A stretch of DNA of 57,995 nucleotides, taken from NCBI RefSeq assembly GCF_003248455.1, contig NZ_QFNM01000016.1:1-57995 (forward strand), read 5' to 3'. This DNA is from Brevundimonas sp. GTDB lineage: Bacteria > Pseudomonadota > Alphaproteobacteria > Caulobacterales > Caulobacteraceae. Positions 30,273 through 39,617 of the stretch are shown one piece after another (position 1 is the first letter of the stretch; each line of letters opens with the position of its first letter). Under the pieces are notes generated by a model. That model saw nothing but the letters and a program-made list of their open reading frames with translations, did not search any database and had not been told where the DNA came from. Both the position numbers and the translations under genes were made by a program.

Positions 30273-31280
30273 ATGACCCAAGTTCGCACCGTCCGCGTCG
30301 CCATCATCGGTTCCGGCCCCGCCGGCTGGACCGCCGCCATCTACGCCGCCCGCGCGTCCCTGAACCCGGTGGTGATCGCCGGCCTCCAGCCCGGCGGCCA
30401 GCTGACCATCACCACCGACGTCGAGAACTATCCCGGCTTCGCCGACACCATCCAGGGTCCGTGGCTGATGGAGCAGATGCAGGCCCAGGCCCTGCACGTC
30501 GGGACCGAAGTCATCCACGACATCGTCGTCTCCGCCGACCTGTCGCAACGCCCGTTCCGGCTGAAGCTGGACGGCGGGGAGGAGATCCTGGCCGAGACGG
30601 TCATCATCTCCACCGGCGCCCAGGCCAAGTGGCTGGGGCTGGAGAGCGAGGCCGCCTATCAGGGCTTCGGCGTCTCGGCCTGCGCCACCTGCGACGGCTT
30701 CTTCTATCGCGGCAAACAGGTCGTGGTGGTCGGCGGCGGCAACACCGCCGTGGAGGAGGCGCTGTTCCTGACCAACTTCGCCTCCAAGGTCACGGTCGTC
30801 CACCGCCGCGACGAGTTCCGCGCCGAGAAGATTCTGCAGGACCGCCTGTTCGCCCATCCCAAGGTCGAGGTGATCTGGAACGTGGCGGTGGAGGAGATCG
30901 TCGGCGTGACGGACGGCATGGCCCGGAACGTCTCCGGCGTCCGGCTGAAGAACGTCCAAGACGGCTCCACGACCGAAATCCCCGCCGACGGCGTCTTCAT
31001 CGCCATCGGCCACGCCCCGTCGTCGGAACTGTTCAAGGGCCAGCTGGAGACCAACGCCGGCGGCTATCTGAAGGTCAAACCCGGCACGGCCTCGACCGCC
31101 ATCGAGGGCGTATGGGCGGCCGGCGACGTGACCGACGACGTCTATCGCCAGGCCGTCACCGCCGCCGGCATGGGCTGCATGGCCGCGCTGGAAGCCGCCC
31201 GCTTCCTCGCCGAGGAAGACCACGCCAAGGCCCGCCACCCGATCAGCCACGCCGAAGCGGAGAAGATCGGGGTCTGGTAG
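30273..31280 (+). CDS. trxB: thioredoxin-disulfide reductase
   Basis: The 335-residue flavoprotein has an FAD-binding GSGPAGWTAAIYAARASL near the N-terminus, the redox-active SACATCDG motif (Cys near 137 and 140), the NADPH-binding VVGGGNTAVEEALFLT, and a C-terminal FAD segment GVWAAGDVTDDVYRQAVTAAG. It reduces thioredoxin with NADPH in the cytoplasm. The start ATG at 30273 is chosen over an earlier in-frame codon at 30096 because it places the Rossmann motif about ten residues in, as usual. Length matches E. coli TrxB (about 321) with a slightly longer C-terminus. A double-hairpin repeat follows the gene. Confidence 0.97.
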   Translation: MTQVRTVRVAIIGSGPAGWTAAIYAARASLNPVVIAGLQPGGQLTITTDVENYPGFADTIQGPWLMEQMQAQALHVGTEVIHDIVVSADLSQRPFRLKLDGGEEILAETVIISTGAQAKWLGLESEAAYQGFGVSACATCDGFFYRGKQVVVVGGGNTAVEEALFLTNFASKVTVVHRRDEFRAEKILQDRLFAHPKVEVIWNVAVEEIVGVTDGMARNVSGVRLKNVQDGSTTEIPADGVFIAIGHAPSSELFKGQLETNAGGYLKVKPGTASTAIEGVWAAGDVTDDVYRQAVTAAGMGCMAALEAARFLAEEDHAKARHPISHAEAEKIGVW

Positions 31281-31295
31281 AACCCGCTTGCCTCT

Positions 31296-31331
31296 CCCTC
31301 CCCTTCAGGGGAGGGTGGTCGCGTTGCGACC
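31296..31331. repeat. REP-like double hairpin between trxB and the aldo/keto reductase gene
   Basis: CCCTCCCC-TTCA-GGGGAGGG (31296-31315) is followed after one base by GGTCGC-GTT-GCGACC (31317-31331) and a GGGTGGGGG tail. The pair of perfect hairpins in the gap between convergent genes is typical of Caulobacterales intergenic repeats and may act as a bidirectional terminator. Confidence 0.75.
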
Positions 31332-31352
31332 GGGTGGGGGCGGCGCAAAGCC

Positions 31353-32312
31353 TCAGTAAACCGACGCCTCCGTCAGCTCCGCCACATCCGCCGCCGACAG
31401 CTCCAGCGTCGCCGCCTTCAGCGTATCGGCCAGCTGCTCGATGGTCGTGGCGCTGACGATCGGCGCCGTCACGCCCGGCTGGGCCAGCAGCCAGGCCAGG
31501 GCGACCTGGGCGGGCGTGGCCTCGTTTCTCTGGGCGACGGCGTCCAGCACGGCCAGAATGCGCACGCCGCGCTCGTCGAACTTGCCCTTCAGCATCCCTT
31601 CCCGCTTGGTCCCGACGATCTGGTCGGCGGTCTTGTATTTGCCGGTCAGGAAGCCGCTTTCCAGGCTGAAATAGGTGATGACGCCCAGACCTTTCTCGAC
31701 CGCCAAATCTTGCAACGGCCCTTCGAACGTCGCGCGGCTGTAGAGGTTGTAGTGGGGTTGGAGCGTCGCATAGGCGGCCAGGCCCTCGCGCTCCGAAACG
31801 GCCAGGGCCTCCGCGACCTGTTCGGCGGAATGGTTGGACGTGCCGATGGCGCGGACCTTGCCGGCCTGCACCAGCCGGTCCAGGGCGCGCAGCGTCTCCT
31901 CCTGCGGCGTGTTCGGATCGGGCCAGTGGGTCTGGTACAGGTCGATATAGTCGGTCTGGAGCCGGCGCAGGCTGTCCTCGACCGCCTTTTCGATCCAGGC
32001 GGGCGACAGGTCGTTATGGCCCTGGCCCATGTCCGAGCCGACCTTGGTGAAGATCTTGACGGCGTCGCGGCCGCCCCGCGCCTTCAGCCATTCGCCGATG
32101 ATGGTTTCGCTCTCGCCGCCCGAATGGCCTTCGACCCAGCGGGAATAGGCGTCGGCGGTGTCGATGGCGTCGAACCCGGCTTCGACGAAGCCGTCCAGCA
32201 GGGCGAACGACGCGGTCTTGTCGGCCGTCCAGCCGAACACGTTGCCGCCGAAGACCAGAGGCGAGACATCCAGTCCGCTGCGGCCGAGCGCACGTTTGGC
32301 GAGGGTGTTCAT
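31353..32312 (-). CDS. aldo/keto reductase
   Basis: The 319-residue TIM-barrel protein has AKR features in order: the LGRSGLDVSPLVFGGNVFGW N-terminus, FDAIDTADAYSRW with the catalytic Asp and Tyr, the VKIFTKVG Lys, and LYQTHWPDPNTP with the His of the tetrad. The NADPH-binding C-terminal part contains GVTAPIVSATTIEQLADTLKA. Such enzymes reduce carbonyls using NADPH in the cytoplasm; the substrate is not predictable. It resembles the YajO/YccK-like group of bacterial AKRs. The upstream neighbour on the same strand is a response regulator, but the gap contains no obvious reason to link them. Confidence 0.93.
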   Translation of the reverse strand: MNTLAKRALGRSGLDVSPLVFGGNVFGWTADKTASFALLDGFVEAGFDAIDTADAYSRWVEGHSGGESETIIGEWLKARGGRDAVKIFTKVGSDMGQGHNDLSPAWIEKAVEDSLRRLQTDYIDLYQTHWPDPNTPQEETLRALDRLVQAGKVRAIGTSNHSAEQVAEALAVSEREGLAAYATLQPHYNLYSRATFEGPLQDLAVEKGLGVITYFSLESGFLTGKYKTADQIVGTKREGMLKGKFDERGVRILAVLDAVAQRNEATPAQVALAWLLAQPGVTAPIVSATTIEQLADTLKAATLELSAADVAELTEASVY

Positions 32313-32382
32313 GAGAAGCTCCGTTTTCGGGGAGCTCTGGACATAGGCCGCATCGGGGCGACCGCAACCGCCGAGGCGGCGA

Positions 32383-32790
32383 TCAGCCGAACAGTTGCAG
32401 CCCGGGGGGCGCGTATTCCACGGGCTGGCCGTGGCGACGGCGCAGGGCGTAATCGACGGCCGTCTCGACCGCCTGTTCGTCGGTCGGCTTGGACAGGGCG
32501 CCGATGGCGCCGGCGACGCCTTCGCGCACCATGCCGGGGTTGGCCGTCATGAACAGGACGCTGACGCCCATATCCTGGCCCAACTCGCGACCCAGGGCGA
32601 TGCCGGTGGGCCCGTCGGACAGGTGGATGTCGACCAGAGCCAGATCGACGTCGTTCTCGCGCACCAGATCGCGCGCGGCCCGCGCGGTCGCGGCCACGCC
32701 CACCACCTGGTGCCCCAGGTCTTCCAGGATGAATCGAAGCTCCATCGCCACCAAGGCTTCGTCTTCGATGATGAGGATACGCGCGATCAT
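32383..32790 (-). CDS. single-domain response regulator
   Basis: The 135-residue protein is a stand-alone receiver domain: ARILIIEDEALVAMELRFIL with the acidic pair near residues 9-11, the phosphoacceptor Asp near 54 in LALVDIHLSDG, a Thr/Ala-type switch in FMTANPG (Thr 82), and the conserved Lys near 101 in GALSKP. There is no output domain, so it may act by protein-protein contact or in a phosphorelay, as with many alphaproteobacterial single-domain regulators. The adjacent gene upstream on the same strand is an HWE-type sensor kinase, the probable partner; the genes are 63 bases apart. Confidence 0.93.
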   Translation of the reverse strand: MIARILIIEDEALVAMELRFILEDLGHQVVGVAATARAARDLVRENDVDLALVDIHLSDGPTGIALGRELGQDMGVSVLFMTANPGMVREGVAGAIGALSKPTDEQAVETAVDYALRRRHGQPVEYAPPGLQLFG

Positions 32791-32853
32791 TAATCAGGCT
32801 TGTGCTCGGAAGCGGACATAACGCGATAAACGGCTCGGAGTTTCAACGAAAGG

Positions 32854-34791
32854 CTAATTAGCCGCCATTATCGCCGCGCGGCGCCTCGACAGGGCGGCAT
32901 CCGGCAGATCGACAATGACCTTCAGCCCGTCCGCGTTCCATTCGCGATGCAATTTCCCGCCCAACTGCCCTTCGACCGACAGGGTCGCCAACGAAGAGCC
33001 GAAACCCGAACGGCTGGGCGGTCCCTGGACCGCCGGGCCGCCGCGTTCTGTCCACGTCAGGAGGAAGCGATCCGCCTGCCGCGCCGTGCTCAGGAAGACG
33101 ATTCCCGCCTTTTCCGAGAGCGAGCCGTATTTGGCGGCGTTGGTCGCCAACTCGTGGAACAGCAGGGCGACGGAGGTCGCCGCCTGGTCGTCGAACACGG
33201 CGTCGTCGCCGCTGATCAGCACGCGCGGCTCGCCCGTGTCGTCCGCATAGGCCTTGAACAGGTCCGCCAGGAAGGAATGCAGGGTGGTGTCGCCGACCGT
33301 GGTCTTGGAGGTCTCGGTATGGGGGCGCACGAACTCGTGCGCGCGGGCCAGGGCGGCGATGCGGGTGCGCAGGGAGGCGGAAAAGCCCTTGGCCTCGGGA
33401 TGCTGCCGCGCCGACAGCGCCACCAGGGCCGTGATCACGGCGAAGATGTTCTTGATGCGGTGGCTCAGTTCCTGGCTGACCAGTTCGCGGCCCTGCTCCA
33501 GCCGCTTCAGCTCGTCGATGTCGGTGCAGGTGCCGAACCAGCGGGTGATCCGGCCCTCGTCGTCGCGAATGGCCACCGCCCGCGCCAGGGCCCAGCGATA
33601 GCCGCCGTCGTGGTGCTTCAGCCGGTATTCGATCTCGTAGGGTTCTCCGGTCTCCAGCGAACGGCGCCAGGCCGCCCAGGCGCGCGGCTGGTCGTCGGGG
33701 TGGAGGATGTCGTTCCACCCCTCGCCGTCGGTGGACCCGACCGGAACGCCTGTGAACTCGTACCAGCGGGCGTTGTAATAGTCGTGAAACCCATCGGGCA
33801 GGGTCGACCAGACCATCTGCGGCATGGCGTCGGCCAGGACGCGAAACCGCGTCTCGCTCTCGCTGAGCGCCCGGGCGGTTTCGGCCAGGTTGGTCTCGAT
33901 CTGCTTGCGTTCGGTGATGTCCACGGCGACGCCGGGCAGACGCACCGCCGCGCCGGACCGATCGTATTCGGCCTGGCCGCGCGCCAGGACCCAGCGCGTC
34001 GTCCCATCGACGACCAGCCGGTATTCGCTGACGAAGCCCCCCTCCCCTTCCAGCGCGCGTTGGATGTCCTGGGTCAGGCGGGGGCCGTCGTCGGGATGGA
34101 CGCTGGCGCGGAAGAGGTCGATCGGCGCGCCCTGGCGGGCGACGGCGGGATCGACCCCGTACATCCACGCGAACCGCTCGTCGGCGACGACCCGATCCGC
34201 CGCGATGTCCCAGTCCCAGGCGCCGACATAGGCCGAAGCCTCGATGGCCAGCCTGGCGGCCTTTTCGCTGCGATCCCGCTCCAGCAGGGCGCGGCGCAGT
34301 TCCAGCTGGCTCGTGACCTGTCCCGCCAGGGTCGTGAGCGCCATCTCCTGCAAAGGCGTCAGCCCTTGCGGCCTCGGCTTGGCGTCCAGGACGCACAGGG
34401 TGCCGAGAGGCAAGCCTTGCGGGCTCTTCAGCAGGCGGCCGGCGTAGAAGCGCAGGTGCGGCGCCTCGGTCACGAGCGGATTGCAGGCGAAGCGCGGATC
34501 CTGGGCGGCGTCCGGGACGACCATGCCGTCCTGTTCAAGCAGGGCCTTGGCGCAGAAGGACGTCGCCAGCGGCGTCTCCCGCACGCCCAGCCCCCTCTCG
34601 GCCTTGAACCACTGGCGGTCCGCGTCGATCAGATTCACCACGGCGATCGGCGCCTGACAGATTTCGGCGATGAGGTTCACCACATCGTCGAAGGCGACCT
34701 CCCGCTCGGTATCCAGCACCCCGTAGCTTCGCAGCGCCTCGAGGCGCTCATTCTCGTCCCACGAGGGCCTGTGGGTGTCTTGGCGGGTCAA
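32854..34791 (-). CDS. HWE-family sensor histidine kinase with GAF and PAS domains
   Basis: The 645-residue soluble protein has an N-terminal GAF domain (VVNLIAEICQAPIAVVNLIDADRQWF through LGTLCVLDAKPRP, about residues 25-155, written here in parts). It then has two PAS domains (about 180-300, with VDITERKQIETN, and about 310-435, with the PAC end ITRWFGTCTDIDELKR). The HWE kinase core follows: LSHRIKNIF with the phosphoacceptor His near 444, the N-box FHELATNAAKYGSLS and the TWTERGGP motif that supplies the W and E naming the family. No membrane segment is visible, so it should sense an intracellular cue, possibly light or redox through GAF/PAS. The cognate regulator is likely the receiver protein downstream. 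Confidence 0.92.
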   Translation of the reverse strand: MTRQDTHRPSWDENERLEALRSYGVLDTEREVAFDDVVNLIAEICQAPIAVVNLIDADRQWFKAERGLGVRETPLATSFCAKALLEQDGMVVPDAAQDPRFACNPLVTEAPHLRFYAGRLLKSPQGLPLGTLCVLDAKPRPQGLTPLQEMALTTLAGQVTSQLELRRALLERDRSEKAARLAIEASAYVGAWDWDIAADRVVADERFAWMYGVDPAVARQGAPIDLFRASVHPDDGPRLTQDIQRALEGEGGFVSEYRLVVDGTTRWVLARGQAEYDRSGAAVRLPGVAVDITERKQIETNLAETARALSESETRFRVLADAMPQMVWSTLPDGFHDYYNARWYEFTGVPVGSTDGEGWNDILHPDDQPRAWAAWRRSLETGEPYEIEYRLKHHDGGYRWALARAVAIRDDEGRITRWFGTCTDIDELKRLEQGRELVSQELSHRIKNIFAVITALVALSARQHPEAKGFSASLRTRIAALARAHEFVRPHTETSKTTVGDTTLHSFLADLFKAYADDTGEPRVLISGDDAVFDDQAATSVALLFHELATNAAKYGSLSEKAGIVFLSTARQADRFLLTWTERGGPAVQGPPSRSGFGSSLATLSVEGQLGGKLHREWNADGLKVIVDLPDAALSRRRAAIMAAN

Positions 34792-34871
34792 CAGTCGTCC
34801 TCGTCGATTCCGGTCGGGCCTGGCCCGGCTTCATCAATGCCCCGACCCGCCAGGCCGTTGCAAATGCGAAA

Positions 34872-36062
34872 TCAATTGGCCGGGCGCCCGACTTCCTCCA
34901 CCGCCATCGTCGTCACCCCGGCCGGCGCCGCCTGCGGGGCGGCCTGCGGCGCGGGCTTGGCCGGATCGACGGTCAGGCGGGCGTTGATGGCGGCGACCTC
35001 TTCGCGCGTCGGCAGACGCCGTCCGCCCAGACTGGCCACGCCGACGACGCGTTGCCTGCCGTCGATCTCGACGGTGCGGAGAGCGGCGTCCTTGGCCGGC
35101 GTCGCGGGCGCGTCGGGATCGGGGCCGCCCGTCGCGGCTCCAGCCGCCGTCAAGGCCCGCGGCCGCGAGAAGCGCGCCTCGTCGATCAGCGGCTCGCGGC
35201 CCTTGTAGACGTTCCTGAGGGCGGCGGTCTCGCCATAGACGCCCTTCCAGCGATAGAAGATGTGCGCGCCGATCTGAGTGACCTTGGCCACCGTGGGGGC
35301 CCACCAGGGGCGCACATAGTCGGCGTGATAGTGGGTGGCGGCGCCGACCTCCTGGGCCACGGCGCCGTCCAACGCCTTTTCCGCCACGCGGCGCGCGCGC
35401 TCCCACGCCCAGGGGACCGGGGCTTGGGCCAGGGAGCCGTCGCAGGTGAAGCTGAACTGGCAGCCGGTGGTCCGCTCCGCCCCCTCGAACACCACGCCGC
35501 AGACGGTGTTGGCGTAGTTGGGATCGCGCACGCGGTTCAGCACCACCTGAGCCACGCCCGCCTGGCCGCTGTCCGGCTCCAGCGCCGCTTCGAAATAGAC
35601 GGCCTGGGTCAGGCAGCGCAGAGCGCGGCGGCGATCCTCGGCGCTGCCCTTGAAGACGAAGGGCTGGGCGGGGCGCACCACGCCGAAAGCCGGCGACAGA
35701 ACCGCGTTCAGGCGCTGGGCCTCGAGCCCGCTCTTGCCCGGCTCCAGGCCCGGCTTGCCGGCCAGGGTCAGGCTTTCCCAGCCGGGCGTCAGCCCGTAGA
35801 GGGCCGGTTGCCGCAAACTGGGATCGTGGCGCAGGGCCTCGGCCAGCTGGGCGGGGGTCAGGCGCGCCTTGATCGCGGCCAGGCCCTGGACGCCCAGGTC
35901 GCCGCCGGTGACGCGCGACACCGCCTCGGCCGTGCGGTCCGCATCGGGGCGCACGCTGGATCCTGCGGCCATGGCGACGCCCAGCACCGCGCCCGCCGCC
36001 GGCAGGGCCGCCGCCGAACGCCGCAGCGTCTTCCACAGGGTCTTCCAGGACGACAGTGTCAT
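34872..36062 (-). CDS. SleB-type cell wall hydrolase (396 aa)
   Basis: The core CLTQAVYFEAALEPDSGQAG, followed by VAQVVLNRVRDPNYANTVCG and VVFEGAERTTGCQFSFTCDG, is the Hydrolase_2 (PF07486, SleB-like) domain that cuts peptidoglycan, with the catalytic Glu in YFEA. The N-terminus has a short hydrophobic stretch after a basic segment (LRRSAAALPAAGAVLGVAMAAG), which may be a signal anchor, so the enzyme probably acts in the periplasm. A C-terminal region of about 110 residues is Ala/Pro-rich and ends APAGVTTMAVEEVGRPAN; it has no recognised fold. A second protein with the same core lies at 40846-41991. The SleB core here has AALEPD where the other copy has ARGEGAD. Confidence 0.85.
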   Translation of the reverse strand: MTLSSWKTLWKTLRRSAAALPAAGAVLGVAMAAGSSVRPDADRTAEAVSRVTGGDLGVQGLAAIKARLTPAQLAEALRHDPSLRQPALYGLTPGWESLTLAGKPGLEPGKSGLEAQRLNAVLSPAFGVVRPAQPFVFKGSAEDRRRALRCLTQAVYFEAALEPDSGQAGVAQVVLNRVRDPNYANTVCGVVFEGAERTTGCQFSFTCDGSLAQAPVPWAWERARRVAEKALDGAVAQEVGAATHYHADYVRPWWAPTVAKVTQIGAHIFYRWKGVYGETAALRNVYKGREPLIDEARFSRPRALTAAGAATGGPDPDAPATPAKDAALRTVEIDGRQRVVGVASLGGRRLPTREEVAAINARLTVDPAKPAPQAAPQAAPAGVTTMAVEEVGRPAN

Positions 36063-36259
36063 TCAAAGTCCAAAGCGCGTTCGACAACGCCGCCGACCGC
36101 CAGGGGTTCGCGCTCCTAGCCGCAAACCTGGACCATTTTCCGGCGATCTGACGATCAGCGATACGGGGGCGCGTCCGCCGCGGCGCGCAAGATGGGGTGG
36201 CCGCGCGCGATCCACGGTGTAAAGCTGTCGGCCGTTCGCATGGTCGGGCGTATCTTGGG

Positions 36260-39200
36260 ATGCGGAAGAAGATGGGCGAAAAGGCGTCGTCGGGGCGTAT
36301 GGCGACGATCGACCGATGGCTGGTCGGACTGACCCGGCTGTCGACGCCGTCGGTGATCGGCCGCCTGGCTGTCGGCGCGGGCTTCGCCGTCGCCGCGCTG
36401 ATCGGGCGAGCCGCATTGTCGGCCGTTTATGGCGAGGTGACGGGCTTTTCCATCCTGCTGCCGGCGGTCAGCCTGGCGGCGCTGGCGGGGGGCTGGACGG
36501 CGGCGCTGGCGGCGCTGGCGGTCTGCATGGGCGGGGGCTGGGCGATCCTGGGCCTGACCACCACAGGCGAGGACGGGGTTCTGAGCGCCATCGGCGGGGT
36601 GGCCACCGTCAACTTCGTGATCGTGGGCCTGTTTACGGCCGCGGTCAGCGCAGCGCTGCGCGGGGCGCTTTTGCGCGTCAGCGAGAGCGAGACCCGGTTC
36701 CGCCACCTGGCCGACACCACCCCCTGCCCCATCTGGCTGCGCGATGCGCAGGGCGCGTTCGAATTCGCCAACGCCGCCGTCGTGAACCTGCATGGACTCG
36801 ATCATACGTCCCTGTCCGGCGACGGCTGGCGAAGCGCCATCCACCCGGACGACGTCGCGCGCGTGGACGCCATGGAGGCCGCGGCGTCGAGGGACCGCGC
36901 CCCCTATGCGTTCGAGGCCCGCGTCCAGAGTTCGGATGGCGGCTGGCGCTGGATGCGGGCGATGGTCCAGCCGCGTTTCGACGGCCAGGGCCGGTTCCTG
37001 GGCCACACCGGCATTTCCTTCGACGTGACCGACACCCATGAGGCGCTGGAGGCCTCGGCCAGGGCCGAACGCCGTCACGCCTTCCTGCTGGACCTCAGCG
37101 ACCGGCTGCGCGACCTGACCGATCCGATCGCCATCATGGCCGAGGTCGAGGGCGCGCTGGGCCGCCTGCTGGAGGCCGACCGGGTCGGCTATGGCGAAAT
37201 CGACCAGGCCGCGGGAATGGTGTCCATGACCCACGACTGGACCTCCGGGGTGGCCAGCGCCCAGGGGCGGTTCGATCTGCACGCCTTCGGAGAGGGTCTG
37301 ATCGCGGACCTGGCCGACGGCCGCACCATTCAGATCGAGGACGTGCGCGACGACCCCCGCACGGCCGCCGTCTCCGACGCCTTCGAGGCCATCCAGACCC
37401 GCGCCCTGATTCGGGCGCCGTTGATCCGCGGCGGGCGGTTGCGCGCCTTTCTCTATGTCCACGCCTCTCGTCCCCGCGTCTGGACCGAGGCCGAAGCCAG
37501 CCTGGTCGAGGAGGTCGCGGCCCGCACCTGGGCCGAGATCGAACGCGCGCGCGCCGAGAACGAGACCCGCGAAAGCGAACAGCGCTTCCGCGCCATCGCC
37601 GATACGGCCCCGGTCCTGATCTGGGTGACGCGCCAGGACGGCGGCCGCAGCTTCGTCAACCAGGCCTATGTCGAGTTCCATGGCGCCGACTACGAGACGG
37701 CGCGCGACCTGGACTGGCTGGCGATGGTCCATCCCGACGACCAGGCGCGCATCCTGGCGGAGTCCGTCGCCGGAGAGGCGTCCAACGAGCCCTTCTCGCT
37801 GGAGGCGCGCTATCGGCGGCACGACGGCCAGTGGCGCTGGCTGAAGTCCTTCTCCCGCCCGCGCCTCAGCGGGTCGGACGTGGCCGGCTTCGTCGGCGTG
37901 GCCTTCGACGTGACCGAGATGCGCGTGGCCCAGGCCAAGCTGGAGGAATCCGAGAACCGCTTCCGCACCGTCGCCGACAGCGCCCCGGCCCTGATCTGGA
38001 TGAGCGACGACGCGGCCCAGCTGACCTTCGCCAATCGCCGCTATCGCACCTTCTTCGGCGTGACGGGCGAAGCCCACCTGCCCGACAGCTGGCGCGGCCT
38101 GGTGCACCCCGACGACGAGGGGGTCTTCTCGGCCGCCTTCATGCGCGCATTCGGCGCGCGCGACCGTTTCGAGGCGCTGACCCGGATCGAACACCCCTCC
38201 CTGGGTTCGCGCTGGCTGCGGACCGAGGGCGTGCCGCGCTTCGACGCCTCGGGCGTGTTCCAGGGCTATGTCGGGGCCTGTCTGGACGTGACGGACGCCA
38301 AGCGCGCCGAGGACGACCTGAAGCGGATCAACGAACTGCTGGAGGAACGGGTCGACGAAGCCCTGATCGAAAAGGCCCAGGCCGAGGCCCAGCTGATGCA
38401 CGCCCAGCGGATGGAGGCGGTCGGTCGGCTGACCGGCGGGGTGGCGCACGACTTCAACAATCTGCTGACCGTGGTGATCGGCGCCCTGGACATGATCCTG
38501 CGCAGCGACGATCCGGCCAAGCGCAGGAAGCTGGGCGAGGCCGCCCTGGCCGCCGCGCGCCGGGGCGAGAGCCTGACCCACCAGCTGCTGGCCTTCTCGC
38601 GTCGTCAGGCGCTGAGGCCCGAGCCGATCGACCTGAACGCCCTGATCCGCGAGGGCGAGCCGCTGTGGCGCCGCGCGGTCGGCGAGACGGTCGACTTCAA
38701 GGTCCGGCTGAAGCGCGGCGGCGCACGCGCCAATGTCGACCCCGCCCAGTTCGAAGCGGCCCTGCTGAACCTGATCGTCAACGCCCGCGACGCCCTGGGC
38801 GACGTGACGGGTCCCAAGGGACGGGGCGGCGCGCGCATCACGGTCCAGACGCAAGAGGTCGAGGTCGCGGCCGGCGAGGTCGCCGAACTGGCGCCCGGCC
38901 GCTACGTCTGCGTCGCCGTGATCGACAACGGCCAGGGCATGTCGCCCGAAATTCTGGATCGGGTGTTCGAACCCTTCTTCACCACCAAGGGCGTCGGCAA
39001 GGGCACCGGCCTGGGGCTGAGCCAGGTCTATGGCTTCGCGCGCCAGTCGGGCGGCGGGGTCCAGATCGTCTCGGCGCCGGGACAGGGCGCCGAAATCCGC
39101 CTGTATCTGCCCCCGCTGTCGCCCGACGACGTCGGTTCCGACGGCGCCGGCGCCGTCAAGGCCGACGCCCGCCGGATCGAGGGCGGGCGGGTGCTGCTGG

Positions 39201-39550
39201 TCGAGGACGATCCGGGCGTTGCGGCGGTGGCGTTGGAGATTCTCAAGGAGCTGGGGCTGGAGGCGGAACTGGCCGAGAACGGCCAGGAGGCCCTGCGCCT
39301 GCTGGCCGGGGCGGCGTTCGACATCATGTTGACCGACGTGGTCATGCCAGGCGGCATGAGCGGGGTGGATCTGGCGCGCGCGGCGGCCCGGGCCTGGCCC
39401 GAACTGCGGATCGCCCTGATGTCGGGCTATGTCGGCGAAGACGTGGACGAGGTGCTGGCCGACATTCCGTGGCCGCTGCTGCGCAAGCCCTATTCCTCCG
39501 AACAGCTGCGCGATCTGCTGGAACAGTTGAAGACCGCGCCGGCCGCCTGA
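36260..39550 (+). CDS. hybrid sensor histidine kinase/response regulator with PAS and GAF domains
   Basis: This 1096-residue protein begins with several hydrophobic segments (about residues 25-130, including SILLPAVSLAALAGGWTAALA). A PAS domain (about 140-270, PAC end ISFDVTDTHEALEAS), a GAF domain (about 290-440) and two further PAS domains (about 445-570 and 575-695) follow. The kinase core has the HisKA H-box GRLTGGVAHDFNNLL (His near 730), a CA domain with NLIVNARDAL, DNGQGM and KGTGLGLSQVYG, and a C-terminal receiver with VLLVEDDPG, phosphoacceptor Asp near 1026 in LTDVVMPGG and Lys in LRKPYSSEQL. The cue and downstream partner are unknown. It is divergent from the SleB-like gene and convergent with a small-protein gene. 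Confidence 0.9.
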   Translation: MRKKMGEKASSGRMATIDRWLVGLTRLSTPSVIGRLAVGAGFAVAALIGRAALSAVYGEVTGFSILLPAVSLAALAGGWTAALAALAVCMGGGWAILGLTTTGEDGVLSAIGGVATVNFVIVGLFTAAVSAALRGALLRVSESETRFRHLADTTPCPIWLRDAQGAFEFANAAVVNLHGLDHTSLSGDGWRSAIHPDDVARVDAMEAAASRDRAPYAFEARVQSSDGGWRWMRAMVQPRFDGQGRFLGHTGISFDVTDTHEALEASARAERRHAFLLDLSDRLRDLTDPIAIMAEVEGALGRLLEADRVGYGEIDQAAGMVSMTHDWTSGVASAQGRFDLHAFGEGLIADLADGRTIQIEDVRDDPRTAAVSDAFEAIQTRALIRAPLIRGGRLRAFLYVHASRPRVWTEAEASLVEEVAARTWAEIERARAENETRESEQRFRAIADTAPVLIWVTRQDGGRSFVNQAYVEFHGADYETARDLDWLAMVHPDDQARILAESVAGEASNEPFSLEARYRRHDGQWRWLKSFSRPRLSGSDVAGFVGVAFDVTEMRVAQAKLEESENRFRTVADSAPALIWMSDDAAQLTFANRRYRTFFGVTGEAHLPDSWRGLVHPDDEGVFSAAFMRAFGARDRFEALTRIEHPSLGSRWLRTEGVPRFDASGVFQGYVGACLDVTDAKRAEDDLKRINELLEERVDEALIEKAQAEAQLMHAQRMEAVGRLTGGVAHDFNNLLTVVIGALDMILRSDDPAKRRKLGEAALAAARRGESLTHQLLAFSRRQALRPEPIDLNALIREGEPLWRRAVGETVDFKVRLKRGGARANVDPAQFEAALLNLIVNARDALGDVTGPKGRGGARITVQTQEVEVAAGEVAELAPGRYVCVAVIDNGQGMSPEILDRVFEPFFTTKGVGKGTGLGLSQVYGFARQSGGGVQIVSAPGQGAEIRLYLPPLSPDDVGSDGAGAVKADARRIEGGRVLLVEDDPGVAAVALEILKELGLEAELAENGQEALRLLAGAAFDIMLTDVVMPGGMSGVDLARAAARAWPELRIALMSGYVGEDVDEVLADIPWPLLRKPYSSEQLRDLLEQLKTAPAA

Positions 39551-39561
39551 TCGGCGCAAAG

Positions 39562-39591
39562 AAAAACGCGCCGCAGGGCCTGCGGCGCGTT
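39562..39591 (-). terminator. intrinsic terminator of the 39618 gene
   Basis: AACGCGCCGCAGG (39565-39577) and CCTGCGGCGCGTT (39579-39591) form a near-perfect stem. The A run at its left end (39562-39566) becomes a U run on the minus strand, 26 bases after the stop of the 39618-39974 gene. It may also stop transcripts of the hybrid kinase from the other side. Confidence 0.8.
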
Positions 39592-39617
39592 CATCTGTCG
39601 AAAGCCGGGGACGGCGC

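Noticed and set aside
36155..39559. 1134-codon minus-strand ORF antisense to the hybrid kinase
   Set aside because: The plus-strand PAS/GAF/HisKA/receiver architecture is unmistakable; the antisense frame has no family features.
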